This document shows, one piece after another, positions 23,786-33,316 of a stretch of 57,262 nucleotides of DNA (the stretch's first letter is position 1; every line of letters begins with the position of its first letter). The position numbers and the translations under genes are program-made. Under the pieces are notes generated by a model, which ran no database searches, was not told the DNA's origin, and saw only the letters and a program-made list of their open reading frames with translations. Source of the DNA: Pseudomonas entomophila (lineage in GTDB: Bacteria; Pseudomonadota; Gammaproteobacteria; Pseudomonadales; Pseudomonadaceae); NCBI RefSeq assembly GCF_029478665.1, contig NZ_JARPQB010000032.1, positions 1 to 57,262 of the forward strand, written 5' to 3'.

Positions 23786-24312
23786 TGCTTCCTGCCCTCC
23801 TCGTCCTCGTGTTTGCTCTCCTCTTTCCCACCCTCCACCTTGTCCACCAGCACCGGCATGCTGCACAGCACCAGCAGCGCCAGCACCGTGCTGATCAATG
23901 CCGTGACCTCTCGTCCCAGGCCTGCGGCTGTACCGATGGCGGCCGTCATCCAGAGCCCTGCGGCGGTGGTCAGACCTTTTACATGGCTGGTGTCCCGACC
24001 ATGCCCCTTGAGAATGGTGCCAGCCCCCAGGAAGCCGATACCGGCGACAATGCCCTGGATGATCCGGCTCAACGCCTGTTGGTCCGCGCCGGCCATGCCG
24101 GGGGCGAGCACGAACAGCGCCGCGCCCATGCATACCAGCATGTGCGTGCGCACCCCGGCCGCCTTGCCCTTGCTTTCACGCTCGAAACCCAGCACCGCAC
24201 CCAGCAACGCTGCCATAAGCAGGCGCAGCAGCACCTGTGTCACTTCGCGTTCATCGGCAACATCGGCGAACTCGGCTTGCACAGTGGTCCAGATTGCCTC
24301 CCAGGTCTGCAT
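23782..24312 (-). CDS. MgtC/SapB-family membrane protein
   Basis: A 176-residue protein with four or five membrane helices and the MgtC-family block ALLGAVLGFERESKGKAAGVRTHMLV, followed by GIVAGIGFLGAGTILK and GLTTAAGLWMTAAIG. The charged C-terminal tail (EGGKEESKHEDEEGRKH) is short, and the soluble ACT-like domain of long MgtC proteins is missing. The ATG at 24312 has GGGAGGT upstream. MgtC proteins support growth at low magnesium and within hosts by modulating ATP synthase or membrane transport; which applies here is unknown. Convergent with crcY. Confidence 0.87.
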   Translation of the reverse strand: MQTWEAIWTTVQAEFADVADEREVTQVLLRLLMAALLGAVLGFERESKGKAAGVRTHMLVCMGAALFVLAPGMAGADQQALSRIIQGIVAGIGFLGAGTILKGHGRDTSHVKGLTTAAGLWMTAAIGTAAGLGREVTALISTVLALLVLCSMPVLVDKVEGGKEESKHEDEEGRKH

Positions 24313-24382
24313 GGTCACACCTCCCATTTTTGCTACTGGCGAAGCCCCCTGTTGGAACCGGCGAAGCAGACAACGCGGTCTG

Positions 24383-24425
24383 GCACCGGCCATGCCGGTG
24401 TTCGCCGGCAAGGCCGGCTCCTACA
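24383..24425. repeat. REP element (single, with flanking palindrome)
   Basis: ACCGGCCATGCCGGT-type palindrome followed by the REP core ending GGCTCCTACA. It lies in the 363-base intergenic region upstream of ccoG, which otherwise holds only the ccoG promoter region. Confidence 0.75.
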
Positions 24426-24558
24426 AGGAGCGTTCATGTTGCTGTAGACCCCTGCGTATTGCCGGAGTGCAGCGCAATCCATCCGGTGACCGGCGCAGGT
24501 GCGGTAGATAGCCGCAGGTACCTGCTGGTAAACCCTCAAGGTTGCGTAGTTCGAGGGG

Positions 24559-24586
24559 TTGACGCTGGATGCCAGGCATCTGATAT
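24559..24586 (+). promoter_or_regulatory. Putative ccoG promoter with palindrome in the spacer
   Basis: TTGACG (24559-24564) and a weak TGATAT (24581-24586) are separated by 16 bases. The spacer contains the perfect 13-bp palindrome GATGCC-A-GGCATC (24568-24580), a likely operator. The MocR-type regulator two genes downstream is one candidate ligand-responsive binder. Confidence 0.4.
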
Positions 24587-24675
24587 GGTTTTTATCTACC
24601 TACCTGAGTCTGTGCTGCAAACAGATCGGGCGCCATAGTGCCCAGGCCTGATCGAGGCCTGATGAGCGATGAACC

Positions 24676-26085
24676 ATGAGCGATAGAATCCCCTTCCGAG
24701 TCATCGAGATTGCCCCTGCCGCCGCCAACAAGAGCAAAAGCCAAGCGGACGGCAGCATTCACACCCGTAGCTTCACCGGCTTCTACCGCACCCTGCGGGT
24801 CGCCTTCGCGGGTCTGTTGTTCGCCCTGTTCTTCGGCACCGCGTGGTTGCAATGGAATGGTCGCCAGGCCGTGCTCTGGGACTTGGCCGATAGCAAGTTC
24901 CATATCTTCGGCGCCACGTTCTGGCCCCAGGACTTCATCCTGCTCTCGGCGCTGCTGATCATCTGTGCATTCGGCCTGTTCGCCATCACCGTATTCGCCG
25001 GCCGGGTGTGGTGCGGCTATAGCTGCCCACAGAGCACCTGGACCTGGCTGTTCATGTGGTGCGAGAAAGTCGCCGAGGGCGACCGCAACCAACGCATCAA
25101 GCTGGCCGCGGCGCCCTGGGGCCTGAACAAGCTGGCCCGGCGAACCCTCAAGCATGGGTTGTGGCTGGCGATCGGCGTGGCGACCGGGCTGACCTTCGTT
25201 GGCTACTTCACCCCGATCCGCCCGCTGGCACAGGAACTGTTCACCCTTGAGCTGAGTGGCGTGGCACTGTTCTGGGTGCTGTTCTTCACCGGCGCCACCT
25301 ACATCAACGCCGGCTGGATGCGCGAAGCGGTGTGCATGCACATGTGCCCCTATGCCCGCTTCCAGAGCGTGATGTTCGACAAGGACACCCTGGCGGTGGC
25401 CTACGACCCCAGCCGCGGCGAATCCCGCGGCCCACGCAAGAAAGGCAGCGACCCGCGCAGCCAGGGGCTGGGCGATTGCATCGACTGCACCTTGTGCGTG
25501 CAGGTCTGCCCCACCGGCATCGACATCCGCGACGGCCTGCAGATGGCCTGCATCGGCTGCGCCGCCTGCATCGATGCCTGCGACGGGGTGATGGACAAGA
25601 TGGGCTATGCCCGTGGCCTGGTCGGCTACAAGTCCGAACACAACCTGCAGGGTGGCAAGACCCACTGGCTGCGCCCTCGCCTGCTGGGCTACGCGACCGC
25701 ACTGGTGGTGATGATCGGCGCGCTGGTGGTGGCCCTGCAAATGCGTCCGATGGTGTCGATGGATGTGATCAAGGACCGTGGCCTGTTCCGCGAGAACGCC
25801 CTGGGCCAGATCGAGAACATCTACCTGCTCAAGATCATCAACAAGACCCCGGAAACCCAGCATTATCGCCTGCGCCTGGTGGATGCCGACGGCTTCGAGT
25901 TGCACGGGCGCACCGAATTCACTATCGCGCCTGGCGAAATGAGCGAACTGCCAGTGTCGGTGGCGATGCTGGCCGATCGCCCGGCCAGCAGCTCCCAGGA
26001 GCTGGCCTTCGAGATCCAGGACAGCGACCAGCCCGGCGTGCGCAGCGTTGCCACGAGCCGCTTCGTGGCGCCGATGAACCGCTGA
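24676..26085 (+). CDS. ccoG: CcoG-like membrane ferredoxin (cbb3 oxidase accessory, FixG family)
   Basis: A 469-residue inner-membrane protein. Several N-terminal helices contain the VWCGYSCPQ and CMHMCPYARF cysteine motifs. A double [4Fe-4S] ferredoxin region (CIDCTLCVQVCPTG and CIGCAACIDAC) follows, then a last helix near 340-360 and a periplasmic Ig-like C-terminal domain. Known CcoG reduces Cu(II) for cbb3-type cytochrome oxidase assembly. No ccoNOPQ or ccoHIS genes are beside it, so this is an isolated copy. It is followed, after 50 bases, by a MocR-type regulator in the same orientation. Confidence 0.92.
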   Translation: MSDRIPFRVIEIAPAAANKSKSQADGSIHTRSFTGFYRTLRVAFAGLLFALFFGTAWLQWNGRQAVLWDLADSKFHIFGATFWPQDFILLSALLIICAFGLFAITVFAGRVWCGYSCPQSTWTWLFMWCEKVAEGDRNQRIKLAAAPWGLNKLARRTLKHGLWLAIGVATGLTFVGYFTPIRPLAQELFTLELSGVALFWVLFFTGATYINAGWMREAVCMHMCPYARFQSVMFDKDTLAVAYDPSRGESRGPRKKGSDPRSQGLGDCIDCTLCVQVCPTGIDIRDGLQMACIGCAACIDACDGVMDKMGYARGLVGYKSEHNLQGGKTHWLRPRLLGYATALVVMIGALVVALQMRPMVSMDVIKDRGLFRENALGQIENIYLLKIINKTPETQHYRLRLVDADGFELHGRTEFTIAPGEMSELPVSVAMLADRPASSSQELAFEIQDSDQPGVRSVATSRFVAPMNR

Positions 26086-26135
26086 TCCCTTACACTGCCC
26101 CTCACCTTGCCTGCAGGTTGCGACAGATCATTACA

Positions 26136-27545
26136 ATGAAACGCTACGAACGATTCGCCGACGACATTGCCGAACTGATCCGCTCCGGGGTGCTCGGCCC
26201 CGGCCAGCGCGTGCCCTCGGTACGTTATGCCAGCCAGACCCACGGCGTCAGCCCGTCCACGGTGTTCCAGGCCTACTACCTGCTGGAGCGCCGCGGCCTG
26301 ATCCGCGCCCGGCCGCGCTCAGGCTACTTCGTCAATGCCCACGCCCCACGCCCGTTCAGCGAACCCCAGGCACAGGCGCCGGCCAGCGAATCCACCGATG
26401 TCGATGTCAGCGGCCTGGTGTTCTCCATCCTCGACTCGATCAAGGATCCGCACACCGTGCCGTTCGGCTCGGCGTTCCCCAGCCCCGCGCTGTTTCCCCT
26501 GCAACGCCTGGCACGCTCGCTGGCCAGCGCCAGCCGGGCCATGGACCCGCGCATGGTGGTCACCGACCTGTCGCCGGGCAACCCGCAACTGCGCCGGCAG
26601 ATCGCCCTGCGCTACATGGTCGGCGGGCTGATGCTGCCGATGGAAGAGCTGCTGATCACCAACGGTGCGCTGGAGGCGCTGAACCTGTGCCTGCAGGCGG
26701 TGACCCAGCCCGGCGACCTGGTGGCGATCGAAGCACCGGCCTTCTATGCCTGCCTGCAGGTGCTCGAACGCCTCAAGCTCAAGGCCGTGGAGATCCCCGT
26801 GCACCCGCGCGAAGGCATGGACCTTGGCGTGCTCGCCCAAACCCTGGAAAAACATCCGGTCAAGGCCGTGTGGTGCATGACCAATTTCCAGAACCCGGTC
26901 GGCGCCAGCATGCCGGAGGCGAAGAAGCAGCAACTGGTCGAGCTGCTGCGCCGCCATCAGGTGCCGCTGATCGAAGACGATGTCTACGCCGAGCTGTACT
27001 ACTCGCAGCAGGCACCGAAGCCGGCCAAGGCCTTCGATACCGAAGGGCTGGTGATGCACTGCGGCTCGTTCGCCAAGAGCCTGGCCCCGGGCTACCGCAT
27101 CGGCTGGGTCGCCGCCGGCCGCTTCGCGCAGAAGATCGAACGGCTCAAGCTGATGACCTCGCTCTGTGCCTCGATGCCGGCCCAGGCCGCCATCGCCGAC
27201 TACCTGCAACATGGCGGCTATGACCGTCACCTGCGCAAGCTGCGTTATGCGCTGGAAGGCCAGCAGGCCAACATGCTCGCCGCCATCGCCCGCCACTTCC
27301 CGGCGCAGACCCGCGTCAGCCAACCTTCCGGCGGTTACTTCCTGTGGCTTGAACTGCCCGAGCAGATGGATGCACTGAAGCTGTTCCACATGGCCCTGGC
27401 CCAGGGCATCAGCATCGCGCCGGGGCCGATCTTCTCGCCGACCCGGCGCTTCGGCAATTGCATCCGCCTGAACTACGGCAGCCCCTGGGGCGATGGCCCC
27501 GAACAGGCCATGGAAACCCTCGGGCGGATCGTGCGTTCGTTCTAG
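26136..27545 (+). CDS. MocR-type regulator (GntR helix-turn-helix fused to class I aminotransferase)
   Basis: A 469-residue protein with an N-terminal GntR winged helix (residues 1-70: YERFADDIAELIRSGVLGPGQRVPSVR ... STVFQAYYLLERRGLI, quoted in parts) and an aminotransferase-like domain (about 90-465). The domain contains NFQNPVG, EDDVYAELYY and the PLP lysine in SFAKSLAPGYRIGW. Such proteins sense PLP or amino-type ligands rather than catalyse. The start at ATG 26136 is chosen over a longer in-frame extension that runs antisense to nothing and through ccoG out of frame. Targets are unknown; ccoG or the divergent side of its own promoter are possible. Confidence 0.9.
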   Translation: MKRYERFADDIAELIRSGVLGPGQRVPSVRYASQTHGVSPSTVFQAYYLLERRGLIRARPRSGYFVNAHAPRPFSEPQAQAPASESTDVDVSGLVFSILDSIKDPHTVPFGSAFPSPALFPLQRLARSLASASRAMDPRMVVTDLSPGNPQLRRQIALRYMVGGLMLPMEELLITNGALEALNLCLQAVTQPGDLVAIEAPAFYACLQVLERLKLKAVEIPVHPREGMDLGVLAQTLEKHPVKAVWCMTNFQNPVGASMPEAKKQQLVELLRRHQVPLIEDDVYAELYYSQQAPKPAKAFDTEGLVMHCGSFAKSLAPGYRIGWVAAGRFAQKIERLKLMTSLCASMPAQAAIADYLQHGGYDRHLRKLRYALEGQQANMLAAIARHFPAQTRVSQPSGGYFLWLELPEQMDALKLFHMALAQGISIAPGPIFSPTRRFGNCIRLNYGSPWGDGPEQAMETLGRIVRSF

Positions 27546-27599
27546 CCGCCGACGTGCGGTCAGGCTACAGTGGGGCCTCGCCCTCCTGCGGACACTCGC

Positions 27600-29642
27600 A
27601 TGCCCGAACGTGAACTCCATGAGCTGCGCCAGCGCAATGCCGAGCTTGAGGCTCAGCTGGCGCAGCTGCAAGGTATCGACAACAGCCTGTACCGGTTCTT
27701 GTTCGACACCATGGACGAAGGTTTCTGTGTCATCGAGTTCTTCGACGGCCCCCACGGTCCACTCAGTGACTACATCCATATCGTCGCCAACGCCGCCTAC
27801 GCCCGCCACGCCGGTATTCCCAACGTGGTCGGGCAAAAATTGCGGGAAATGGTGCCCGACGAGGCCGACGACTGGGTAGCTCGGTACGGTGAGGTGCTAC
27901 GCACCGGCCAACCGTTGCAGTTCGAACAGGAACTGGTAGCCACCGGGCGGGTACTGTCGGTCACCACCTTCCGTATCGAGCCCGCCGAAAAAAACCAGGT
28001 CGCCGTGCTGTTCAAGGATGTCACCGAGCGACGCCGCGCCGAAACTGCCCTGCAACAACTCAACGACCACCTCGAGCAACGGGTCGTCGCAGCGTTGGCT
28101 GAGCGCAGCCTGTTCGCCGAATTGGTTGAGCGAAGCGTGGCGCGTGTGCAGGTGCTGGACACTTCACTGTGCTTTCTGGCAGTCAATGCGCGAGCGGTAA
28201 AGGACTTCGAGTTCCTGTTCGGTCGCAGTGTCAAGGCAGGTGACAGCCTGGTCGAACGCCTGGCCGGTTTTCCCGAGGAGTGCGACCGCTCGGTGGCGCT
28301 CTGGCGGCGGGCACTGGGCGGAGAAAGCTTCATCGAAGTGGTCCAGTACGGGAAGGGACAACGACAGCGGCATTTCGAACTGCGTTTCAACCCACTGCGT
28401 GATGCCAACGGCGCGATTGTCGGCGCTTACCTGTTCGTCTACGACATCAGCCGTCAGGTCAGCGAGCAGCAGCGCCTGCTGGAGGCCGAGGATGCATTGC
28501 GCCAGGCGCAGAAGATGGAAGCCGTCGGCCAGCTCACCGGCGGCATCGCCCATGATTTCAATAACCTGCTCGGAGGTATCCTGGGCGCCCAGGAGCTGAT
28601 TCGCCAACGCCTGGAGCAGGCACGCCTGGACGACATCCCAACCTTGCTCGACACCGCGGGCGATTCGGCGCGACGGGCCGCGGCCCTGGTGCATCGGTTG
28701 CTGGCCTTCTCACGCCGCCAGACCCTGCTGCCACAGGCCACCTCGGTTGGCGCACTGATCCTCGACATGGAGGAACTGATCCGCCGCAGCGTGGGCCCGA
28801 CCATCACCGTGAGTGTCAGTTGCAGCCTGGAGCTGTGGGTGACCTTCATCGACCCACCGCAACTGGAAAGTGCCCTGCTCAACCTGTGCATCAATGCCCG
28901 TGACGCCTTGCCCGGTGGAGGCCGCATCGACATCCGCTGCGCGAACCAATCGTTCGACCTGGCACACGCCGCGACGCTGGATCTCACGGCAGGCGACTAC
29001 CTGCAACTGAGCGTCGAGGACAATGGCCGCGGGATGCCACCTGAAGTGGTCGAGCGGGCCATCGACCCCTTCTTCACCACCAAGCCGCTTGGCCAGGGCA
29101 CAGGGCTGGGGTTGTCGATGGCCTTCGGCTTCGTACGCCAGTCCGGTGGACAGCTGCAGATCCAATCAACACCAGGCGCAGGCACGCGCATCGATCTTTA
29201 CCTGCCCCGTCACCATGAAGCACTGAAGGCGCCGGAGGTTCATCCAACGAGCGAACGGCTGGCGCAACCCGGCCGGGCGCGGATCCTGCTGGTCGAGGAC
29301 CAGGCCGCGCTACGCCTGGTCATTGGCGAGGTGCTCGATGAGCTCGGGCATGAGGGGGAAGGCGTTGAACACGGCCCGGCCGCACTGGCGCTATTGGCGC
29401 ACGGCTTCGTGCCGGACCTGCTGATCAGCGATATCGGCCTGCCGGGCGGCCTCAACGGGCGCCAGGTCGCCGAGGCCTGCAGAGCCCGGCATCCCGACCT
29501 GCCGGTGCTGTTCATCACCGGCTATGACGAGAGCGCCGCGCTCAGCGACGGCCAGTTACCGGCGCGCACCGCTGTGCTGCGCAAACCGTTCGAGCTGCCG
29601 GCCATCGCCGACCTGGTCGCGCAGTTGCTGACAGCCGGGTAG
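27600..29642 (+). CDS. Hybrid sensor histidine kinase with PAS domains and receiver
   Basis: A 680-residue soluble protein: a coiled N-terminus, two PAS-type domains (about 25-145 and 170-300), a HisKA/HATPase kinase module with phosphoacceptor H318 (GGIAHDFNNLLGG), NLCINARDALPGGG, DNGRGMP and GTGLGLSM, and a C-terminal receiver with phosphoacceptor D611 in LISDIGLPGG. No membrane segment is visible. There is no separate response-regulator gene next to it. The signal is probably intracellular (redox, ligand or light, depending on PAS cofactors, which I cannot read). The ATG at 27600 is 54 bases after the MocR-type stop codon. Confidence 0.9.
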   Translation: MPERELHELRQRNAELEAQLAQLQGIDNSLYRFLFDTMDEGFCVIEFFDGPHGPLSDYIHIVANAAYARHAGIPNVVGQKLREMVPDEADDWVARYGEVLRTGQPLQFEQELVATGRVLSVTTFRIEPAEKNQVAVLFKDVTERRRAETALQQLNDHLEQRVVAALAERSLFAELVERSVARVQVLDTSLCFLAVNARAVKDFEFLFGRSVKAGDSLVERLAGFPEECDRSVALWRRALGGESFIEVVQYGKGQRQRHFELRFNPLRDANGAIVGAYLFVYDISRQVSEQQRLLEAEDALRQAQKMEAVGQLTGGIAHDFNNLLGGILGAQELIRQRLEQARLDDIPTLLDTAGDSARRAAALVHRLLAFSRRQTLLPQATSVGALILDMEELIRRSVGPTITVSVSCSLELWVTFIDPPQLESALLNLCINARDALPGGGRIDIRCANQSFDLAHAATLDLTAGDYLQLSVEDNGRGMPPEVVERAIDPFFTTKPLGQGTGLGLSMAFGFVRQSGGQLQIQSTPGAGTRIDLYLPRHHEALKAPEVHPTSERLAQPGRARILLVEDQAALRLVIGEVLDELGHEGEGVEHGPAALALLAHGFVPDLLISDIGLPGGLNGRQVAEACRARHPDLPVLFITGYDESAALSDGQLPARTAVLRKPFELPAIADLVAQLLTAG

Positions 29643-29648
29643 CCGGCG

Positions 29649-30395
29649 TCAGCGCCCGCCACTCAGGTCGATGAAGGTGCCCGTCGAGTAGGACGCCCGG
29701 TCCGACAGCAGCCAGAGGATCGCCTCGGCCACTTCCTCGGGGCGCCCACCGCGCCCCATGGGCAGGCCTGGCTCGAGCTTGGTGACGCGCTCGGGGTCAC
29801 CGCTCAAGGCGTGGAAGCCGGTATGGATATAGCCTGGCCGTACGCCATTGACGCGCACGCCCTCGCTCGCCACTTCCTTGGCCAGGCCAATGGTGAAGGT
29901 ATCCAGCGCGCCCTTGGAGGCGGCGTAGTCGACATACTCATTGGGCGAGCCAAGCCGCGCGGCCATGGAGGAGACATTGACGATCGCCCCGCCCTGCCCG
30001 CCATGGCGCCGCGCCATGCGCAGCAAGGCGTGCTTGGCGCAGAGCATCGGGCCGACCACGTTGGTCTTCATGACCTTGAGCAGACGGAACTCCGACATCT
30101 CCTCCACCCGGCCCTGCTGGCCAATGGTGCCGGCATTGTTGACCAGCGCGGTAACCGGCCCCAGTTCGTGGTCCACGCGCTGGAACAAGCGCACCACCTC
30201 ATCCTCGACGCTGGCGTCGGCACGCACGGCGATGGCCGTGGCGCCCAGCTCGCGAACCTGGGCCAGCACCGTCTCGGCGGCCTCGTCGTTGGCGTGGTAG
30301 TTGATGCAGATGCGATAACCCTGTTGCGCCGCCAGCAACGCGGTGGCGGCGCCGATGCCCCGGCTGGCGCCGGTGATGACGATGACCTTGTCCAT
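29649..30395 (-). CDS. Short-chain dehydrogenase/reductase
   Basis: A 248-residue classical SDR: TGASRGIG cofactor loop at the N-terminus, NNAG at about residue 90, and the catalytic Ser-Tyr-Lys (NVSSMAARLG ... YVDYAASKGA). The second strand ends INYHANDEAA, which lacks an acidic residue directly at its tip, so NADPH may be preferred over NADH. The gene is convergent with the hybrid kinase (6 bases apart) and has no obvious pathway partner. The substrate is unknown; the family also contains FabG-like and glucose dehydrogenase-like enzymes. Confidence 0.88.
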   Translation of the reverse strand: MDKVIVITGASRGIGAATALLAAQQGYRICINYHANDEAAETVLAQVRELGATAIAVRADASVEDEVVRLFQRVDHELGPVTALVNNAGTIGQQGRVEEMSEFRLLKVMKTNVVGPMLCAKHALLRMARRHGGQGGAIVNVSSMAARLGSPNEYVDYAASKGALDTFTIGLAKEVASEGVRVNGVRPGYIHTGFHALSGDPERVTKLEPGLPMGRGGRPEEVAEAILWLLSDRASYSTGTFIDLSGGR

Positions 30396-30470
30396 GGATC
30401 TGCCAATTTGCCCGGAAAAGACCTACAAGATTAGGGGAAACCCACCGCCTTGATCAATGCCACGCCATCC

Positions 30471-30549
30471 CCTGTAGGAGCCAGCCTTGCTGGCGAACCG
30501 CTGGACACACGGTGGTGAGGCGGTTCGCCAGCAAAGCTGGCTCCTACAG
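30471..30549. repeat. Inverted REP pair followed by a T run
   Basis: Two REP cores in opposite orientation (30471-30497 and 30524-30549) can form a long hairpin. TTTTTTT follows at 30551-30557, so it may terminate plus-strand transcripts, although no plus-strand gene precedes it. It sits between the SDR and emrB genes, which point the same way on the minus strand. Confidence 0.75.
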
Positions 30550-30560
30550 CTTTTTTTATG

Positions 30561-32096
30561 TCAGTGCCCTGCCGAAGCGGGCCCCGCCTTGGCGGTGAAC
30601 GGTGGCTTGGCCAGCCACACCAACAAGATCAACCCGGCGAACACCCAGGTCAGCAAGGTGAAGTAATCCACCGTGGACATCATGTAGGCCTGGCTGTTGA
30701 GGATCTGCTCCAGCTTCGCATAGCTCTGCTGGCCGGCCCCACCCAACTGCTCCAGGGAATGCCGGGTGGCCGGGTCGAAGGTGCTGATGTGCTCGCTCAG
30801 GTAGGCATGGTGCTGGTCGGCGCGACGAATCCAGATCCAGGTGGTGAGCGACGCGGCGAAACTGCCGCCCAGGGTACGCAGGAAGGTGGCCAGCCCCGAA
30901 CCATCGGCGATTTGATGCGGCGGCAGGTCGGACAGCAGGATACTCAGGGTCGGCATGAAGAACAGCGCCACACCGATGCCCATGAACAGCTGCACCAGGG
31001 CGATATGGGTGAAGTCCACCTCGCTGGTGAAGCCGGCGCGCATGTAGCAGCTGGCACCAATGGCCAGGAACGCGATGCCGGCCAGCACGCGCAGGTCGAA
31101 GCGGTGCGCATACTTGCCGACGAAGGGCGACATCAGCACCGGCAACAGGCCGATCGGCGCCACCGCCAGCCCCGCCCAGGTGGCCGTGTAGCCCATCTGC
31201 GTCTGCAGCCACTGGGGCAGGATCAGGTTGATCCCGAAGAACCCGGCATAGCCGCCCACCAAGACCAGCGTGCCAATACGGAAATTGCGGTGCACGAACA
31301 AGCGCAGGTTGACCACCGGGTGGCGGTCGGTCAGCTCCCAGATGATGAAGATCGCCAGGAACACCGCCGAGATCAACGTGCCGACGATGATGAACGACGA
31401 CTCGAACCAGTCCAGGTCATTGCCCTTGTCCAGCACCACCTGCAGCGCCCCCACCCCCACGATCAAGGTCAGCAGACCGATGTAGTCCATCGGCTGGCGG
31501 CTGGTGACCACCGGCCGCGCACGCATCTGCTGGCGCACCACGGCAGCAGCGAACAGGCCGATGGGGATATTGATGAAGAAGATCCACGGCCAGCTGTAGC
31601 TGTCGGTGATCCAGCCACCCAGTATCGGCCCGGCGATCGGCGCCACCACGGTGACCATCGCCAGCAACGCCAGGGCCATGCCCCTTTTCGCAGGTGGGTA
31701 CACGGCGATCAGCAGGGTTTGCGTCATCGGGTACAACGGGCCGGCCACCACCCCCTGCAGCACCCGGAAGCCGACCAGCTCGGGCATCGACTGGGCAACG
31801 CCGCAGAGGAACGAGGCCAGCACGAACAGCAGTGTGGCCCAGATGAACAGCTTCACCTCGCCGAAGCGCCGGCTCAGCCAGCCGGTCAGCGGCAAGGCGA
31901 TGGCGTTGCTCACCGCGAACGAGGTAATCACCCAGGTGCCCTGTTCGTAGCTGACCCCCAGGTTGCCGGAAATGGTCGGCAAGGCGACGTTGGCGATGGT
32001 GGTGTCGAGCACTTGCATGAACGTCGCCAGCGACAGGCCGATGGTGGTCAGCAGCAGGCTTGGTGGGGTGAACTGCGCGGGGGCCGCCTGGCTCAT
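30561..32096 (-). CDS. emrB: EmrB/QacA-type multidrug MFS transporter (DHA2)
   Basis: A 511-residue drug:H+ antiporter with the fourteen-helix layout of the DHA2 family. It has the QVLDTTIANVALPTI motif in TM1, the GWLSRRFGEVK loop, the motif C region (VAPIAGPILGGWI) and a typical N-terminal half. The start codon overlaps the emrA stop (ATGA). With emrA it should form a tripartite pump across both membranes using an external TolC-like channel. Regulation by the MarR-type repressor at the head of the operon is very likely. Confidence 0.92.
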   Translation of the reverse strand: MSQAAPAQFTPPSLLLTTIGLSLATFMQVLDTTIANVALPTISGNLGVSYEQGTWVITSFAVSNAIALPLTGWLSRRFGEVKLFIWATLLFVLASFLCGVAQSMPELVGFRVLQGVVAGPLYPMTQTLLIAVYPPAKRGMALALLAMVTVVAPIAGPILGGWITDSYSWPWIFFINIPIGLFAAAVVRQQMRARPVVTSRQPMDYIGLLTLIVGVGALQVVLDKGNDLDWFESSFIIVGTLISAVFLAIFIIWELTDRHPVVNLRLFVHRNFRIGTLVLVGGYAGFFGINLILPQWLQTQMGYTATWAGLAVAPIGLLPVLMSPFVGKYAHRFDLRVLAGIAFLAIGASCYMRAGFTSEVDFTHIALVQLFMGIGVALFFMPTLSILLSDLPPHQIADGSGLATFLRTLGGSFAASLTTWIWIRRADQHHAYLSEHISTFDPATRHSLEQLGGAGQQSYAKLEQILNSQAYMMSTVDYFTLLTWVFAGLILLVWLAKPPFTAKAGPASAGH

Positions 32097-33286
32097 CGCT
32101 GGGCCGTCTTGCCGGTGGCGCTGTTTTCGTGGATCAGCCGGGCGATCAGGTTGTCGGCTTCGACCAGCTGGCGGTCATAGACCTGGGTGGTGTAGCTGGC
32201 CTGCTGTGGCGGTTGCTGGGCGAGGGCCGGGCCGCTCTGGTCGTGCAGATCGACTTCGACGACGGTGGACAGGCCGATGCGCAGCGGGTGGTCCTTCAAC
32301 TGTTCGGGGTTCAGGTGGATACGCACCGGCACGCGCTGGACGATCTTGATCCAGTTGCCGGTGGCGTTCTGCGCCGGCAGCAGGGCAAAGGCGCTGCCGG
32401 TACCGGCCCCCAGGCTGTCGACGGTGCCGTTGTACTTCACTTCGCCACCGTACAGGTCGGCGCTGATCTCCACCGGCTGGCCGATGCGCATGTCGCGCAG
32501 CTGGGTTTCCTTGAAGTTGGCGTCGATCCACACCTCGTCCAGGGGAATCACTGCCATGGTCGCGGTGCCCGGTTGCAGGCGCTGGCCCAACTGCACGGTA
32601 CGCTTGGCGACGTAGCCGGTGACCGGCGCCACCAGGGTGGTGCGAGCGTGGTCGAGGTAGGCCTGGCGCAGCTCGGCGGCGGCGGCCATGACCTCCGGGT
32701 GCGAGGACACCACGGTATCGTCGACCAGCGCGGTGCTGGTGTTGAGCTGCTGGCGTGCCCCATTGACGGCAGCCTGGGCCACGGCCAGGTCGTCGCGGGA
32801 ATGGGCGATTTCTTCCTGGGCGATGGCACCGCTGTCGGCCAGCACCTTGCGTCGGTTGTAGTTCTGCTGGGCCTTTTGCAGTTCGGCCTGACGGGTTTCC
32901 AGCTGGGCCTTGAGCGAATCGACATTGCTGTACAGCCCTCGCACCTGGCGCACGGTACGCGCCAGCTTGGCCTCGGCGGCCTGCAGGGTAACCTCACTGT
33001 CGGCCGGGTCGAACTGCAGCAGCACCTGGCCCGCGTGAACCAGGTCGCCATCATCGGCACCGATGCTGGTGACGGTGCCGGTGATCAGCGGGGTGATTTC
33101 CACCACGTTGCCATTCACGTAGGCGTCGTCGGTGCTTTCGTGCCAACGCCCGACCAGGCTGTACCAGGCCCAGGTGCCGGCACCGGCGAGGATCAGCAAC
33201 AGTAACAGGGCAAGCAGCCAGGTCTTGCGCTTGCGCGTGTTGTCGGCCGCGACGGCGGGGTTGGAGGTGTCGACGGGAGTGGCCAT
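32093..33286 (-). CDS. emrA: EmrA-type periplasmic adaptor (HlyD family)
   Basis: A 397-residue membrane-anchored adaptor with an N-terminal cytoplasmic tail and one membrane helix (LLALLLLLILAGAGTWAWY). The barrel-sandwich hybrid domain has VNGNVVEITPLITGTVTSIGADDG, followed by a long coiled-coil hairpin (about 95-210) and the second half-motif ARTTLVAPVTGYVAKRTVQLGQ. The membrane-proximal region is intact. It overlaps emrB by ATGA and follows marR after 30 bases. Confidence 0.92.
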   Translation of the reverse strand: MATPVDTSNPAVAADNTRKRKTWLLALLLLLILAGAGTWAWYSLVGRWHESTDDAYVNGNVVEITPLITGTVTSIGADDGDLVHAGQVLLQFDPADSEVTLQAAEAKLARTVRQVRGLYSNVDSLKAQLETRQAELQKAQQNYNRRKVLADSGAIAQEEIAHSRDDLAVAQAAVNGARQQLNTSTALVDDTVVSSHPEVMAAAAELRQAYLDHARTTLVAPVTGYVAKRTVQLGQRLQPGTATMAVIPLDEVWIDANFKETQLRDMRIGQPVEISADLYGGEVKYNGTVDSLGAGTGSAFALLPAQNATGNWIKIVQRVPVRIHLNPEQLKDHPLRIGLSTVVEVDLHDQSGPALAQQPPQQASYTTQVYDRQLVEADNLIARLIHENSATGKTAQR

Positions 33287-33316
33287 GACGGTACCTTGGA
33301 GAATGCGTGACAGGGA

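Noticed and set aside
25332..27545. 737-codon frame suggesting a fusion of a new N-terminus to the MocR-type regulator
   Set aside because: The extra 268 codons are the out-of-frame image of ccoG; a good start (ATG 26136) matches GntR/MocR N-termini.
30471..30557. Strong intrinsic terminator for a plus-strand gene
   Set aside because: The hairpin is an inverted REP pair and no plus-strand gene precedes the T run.
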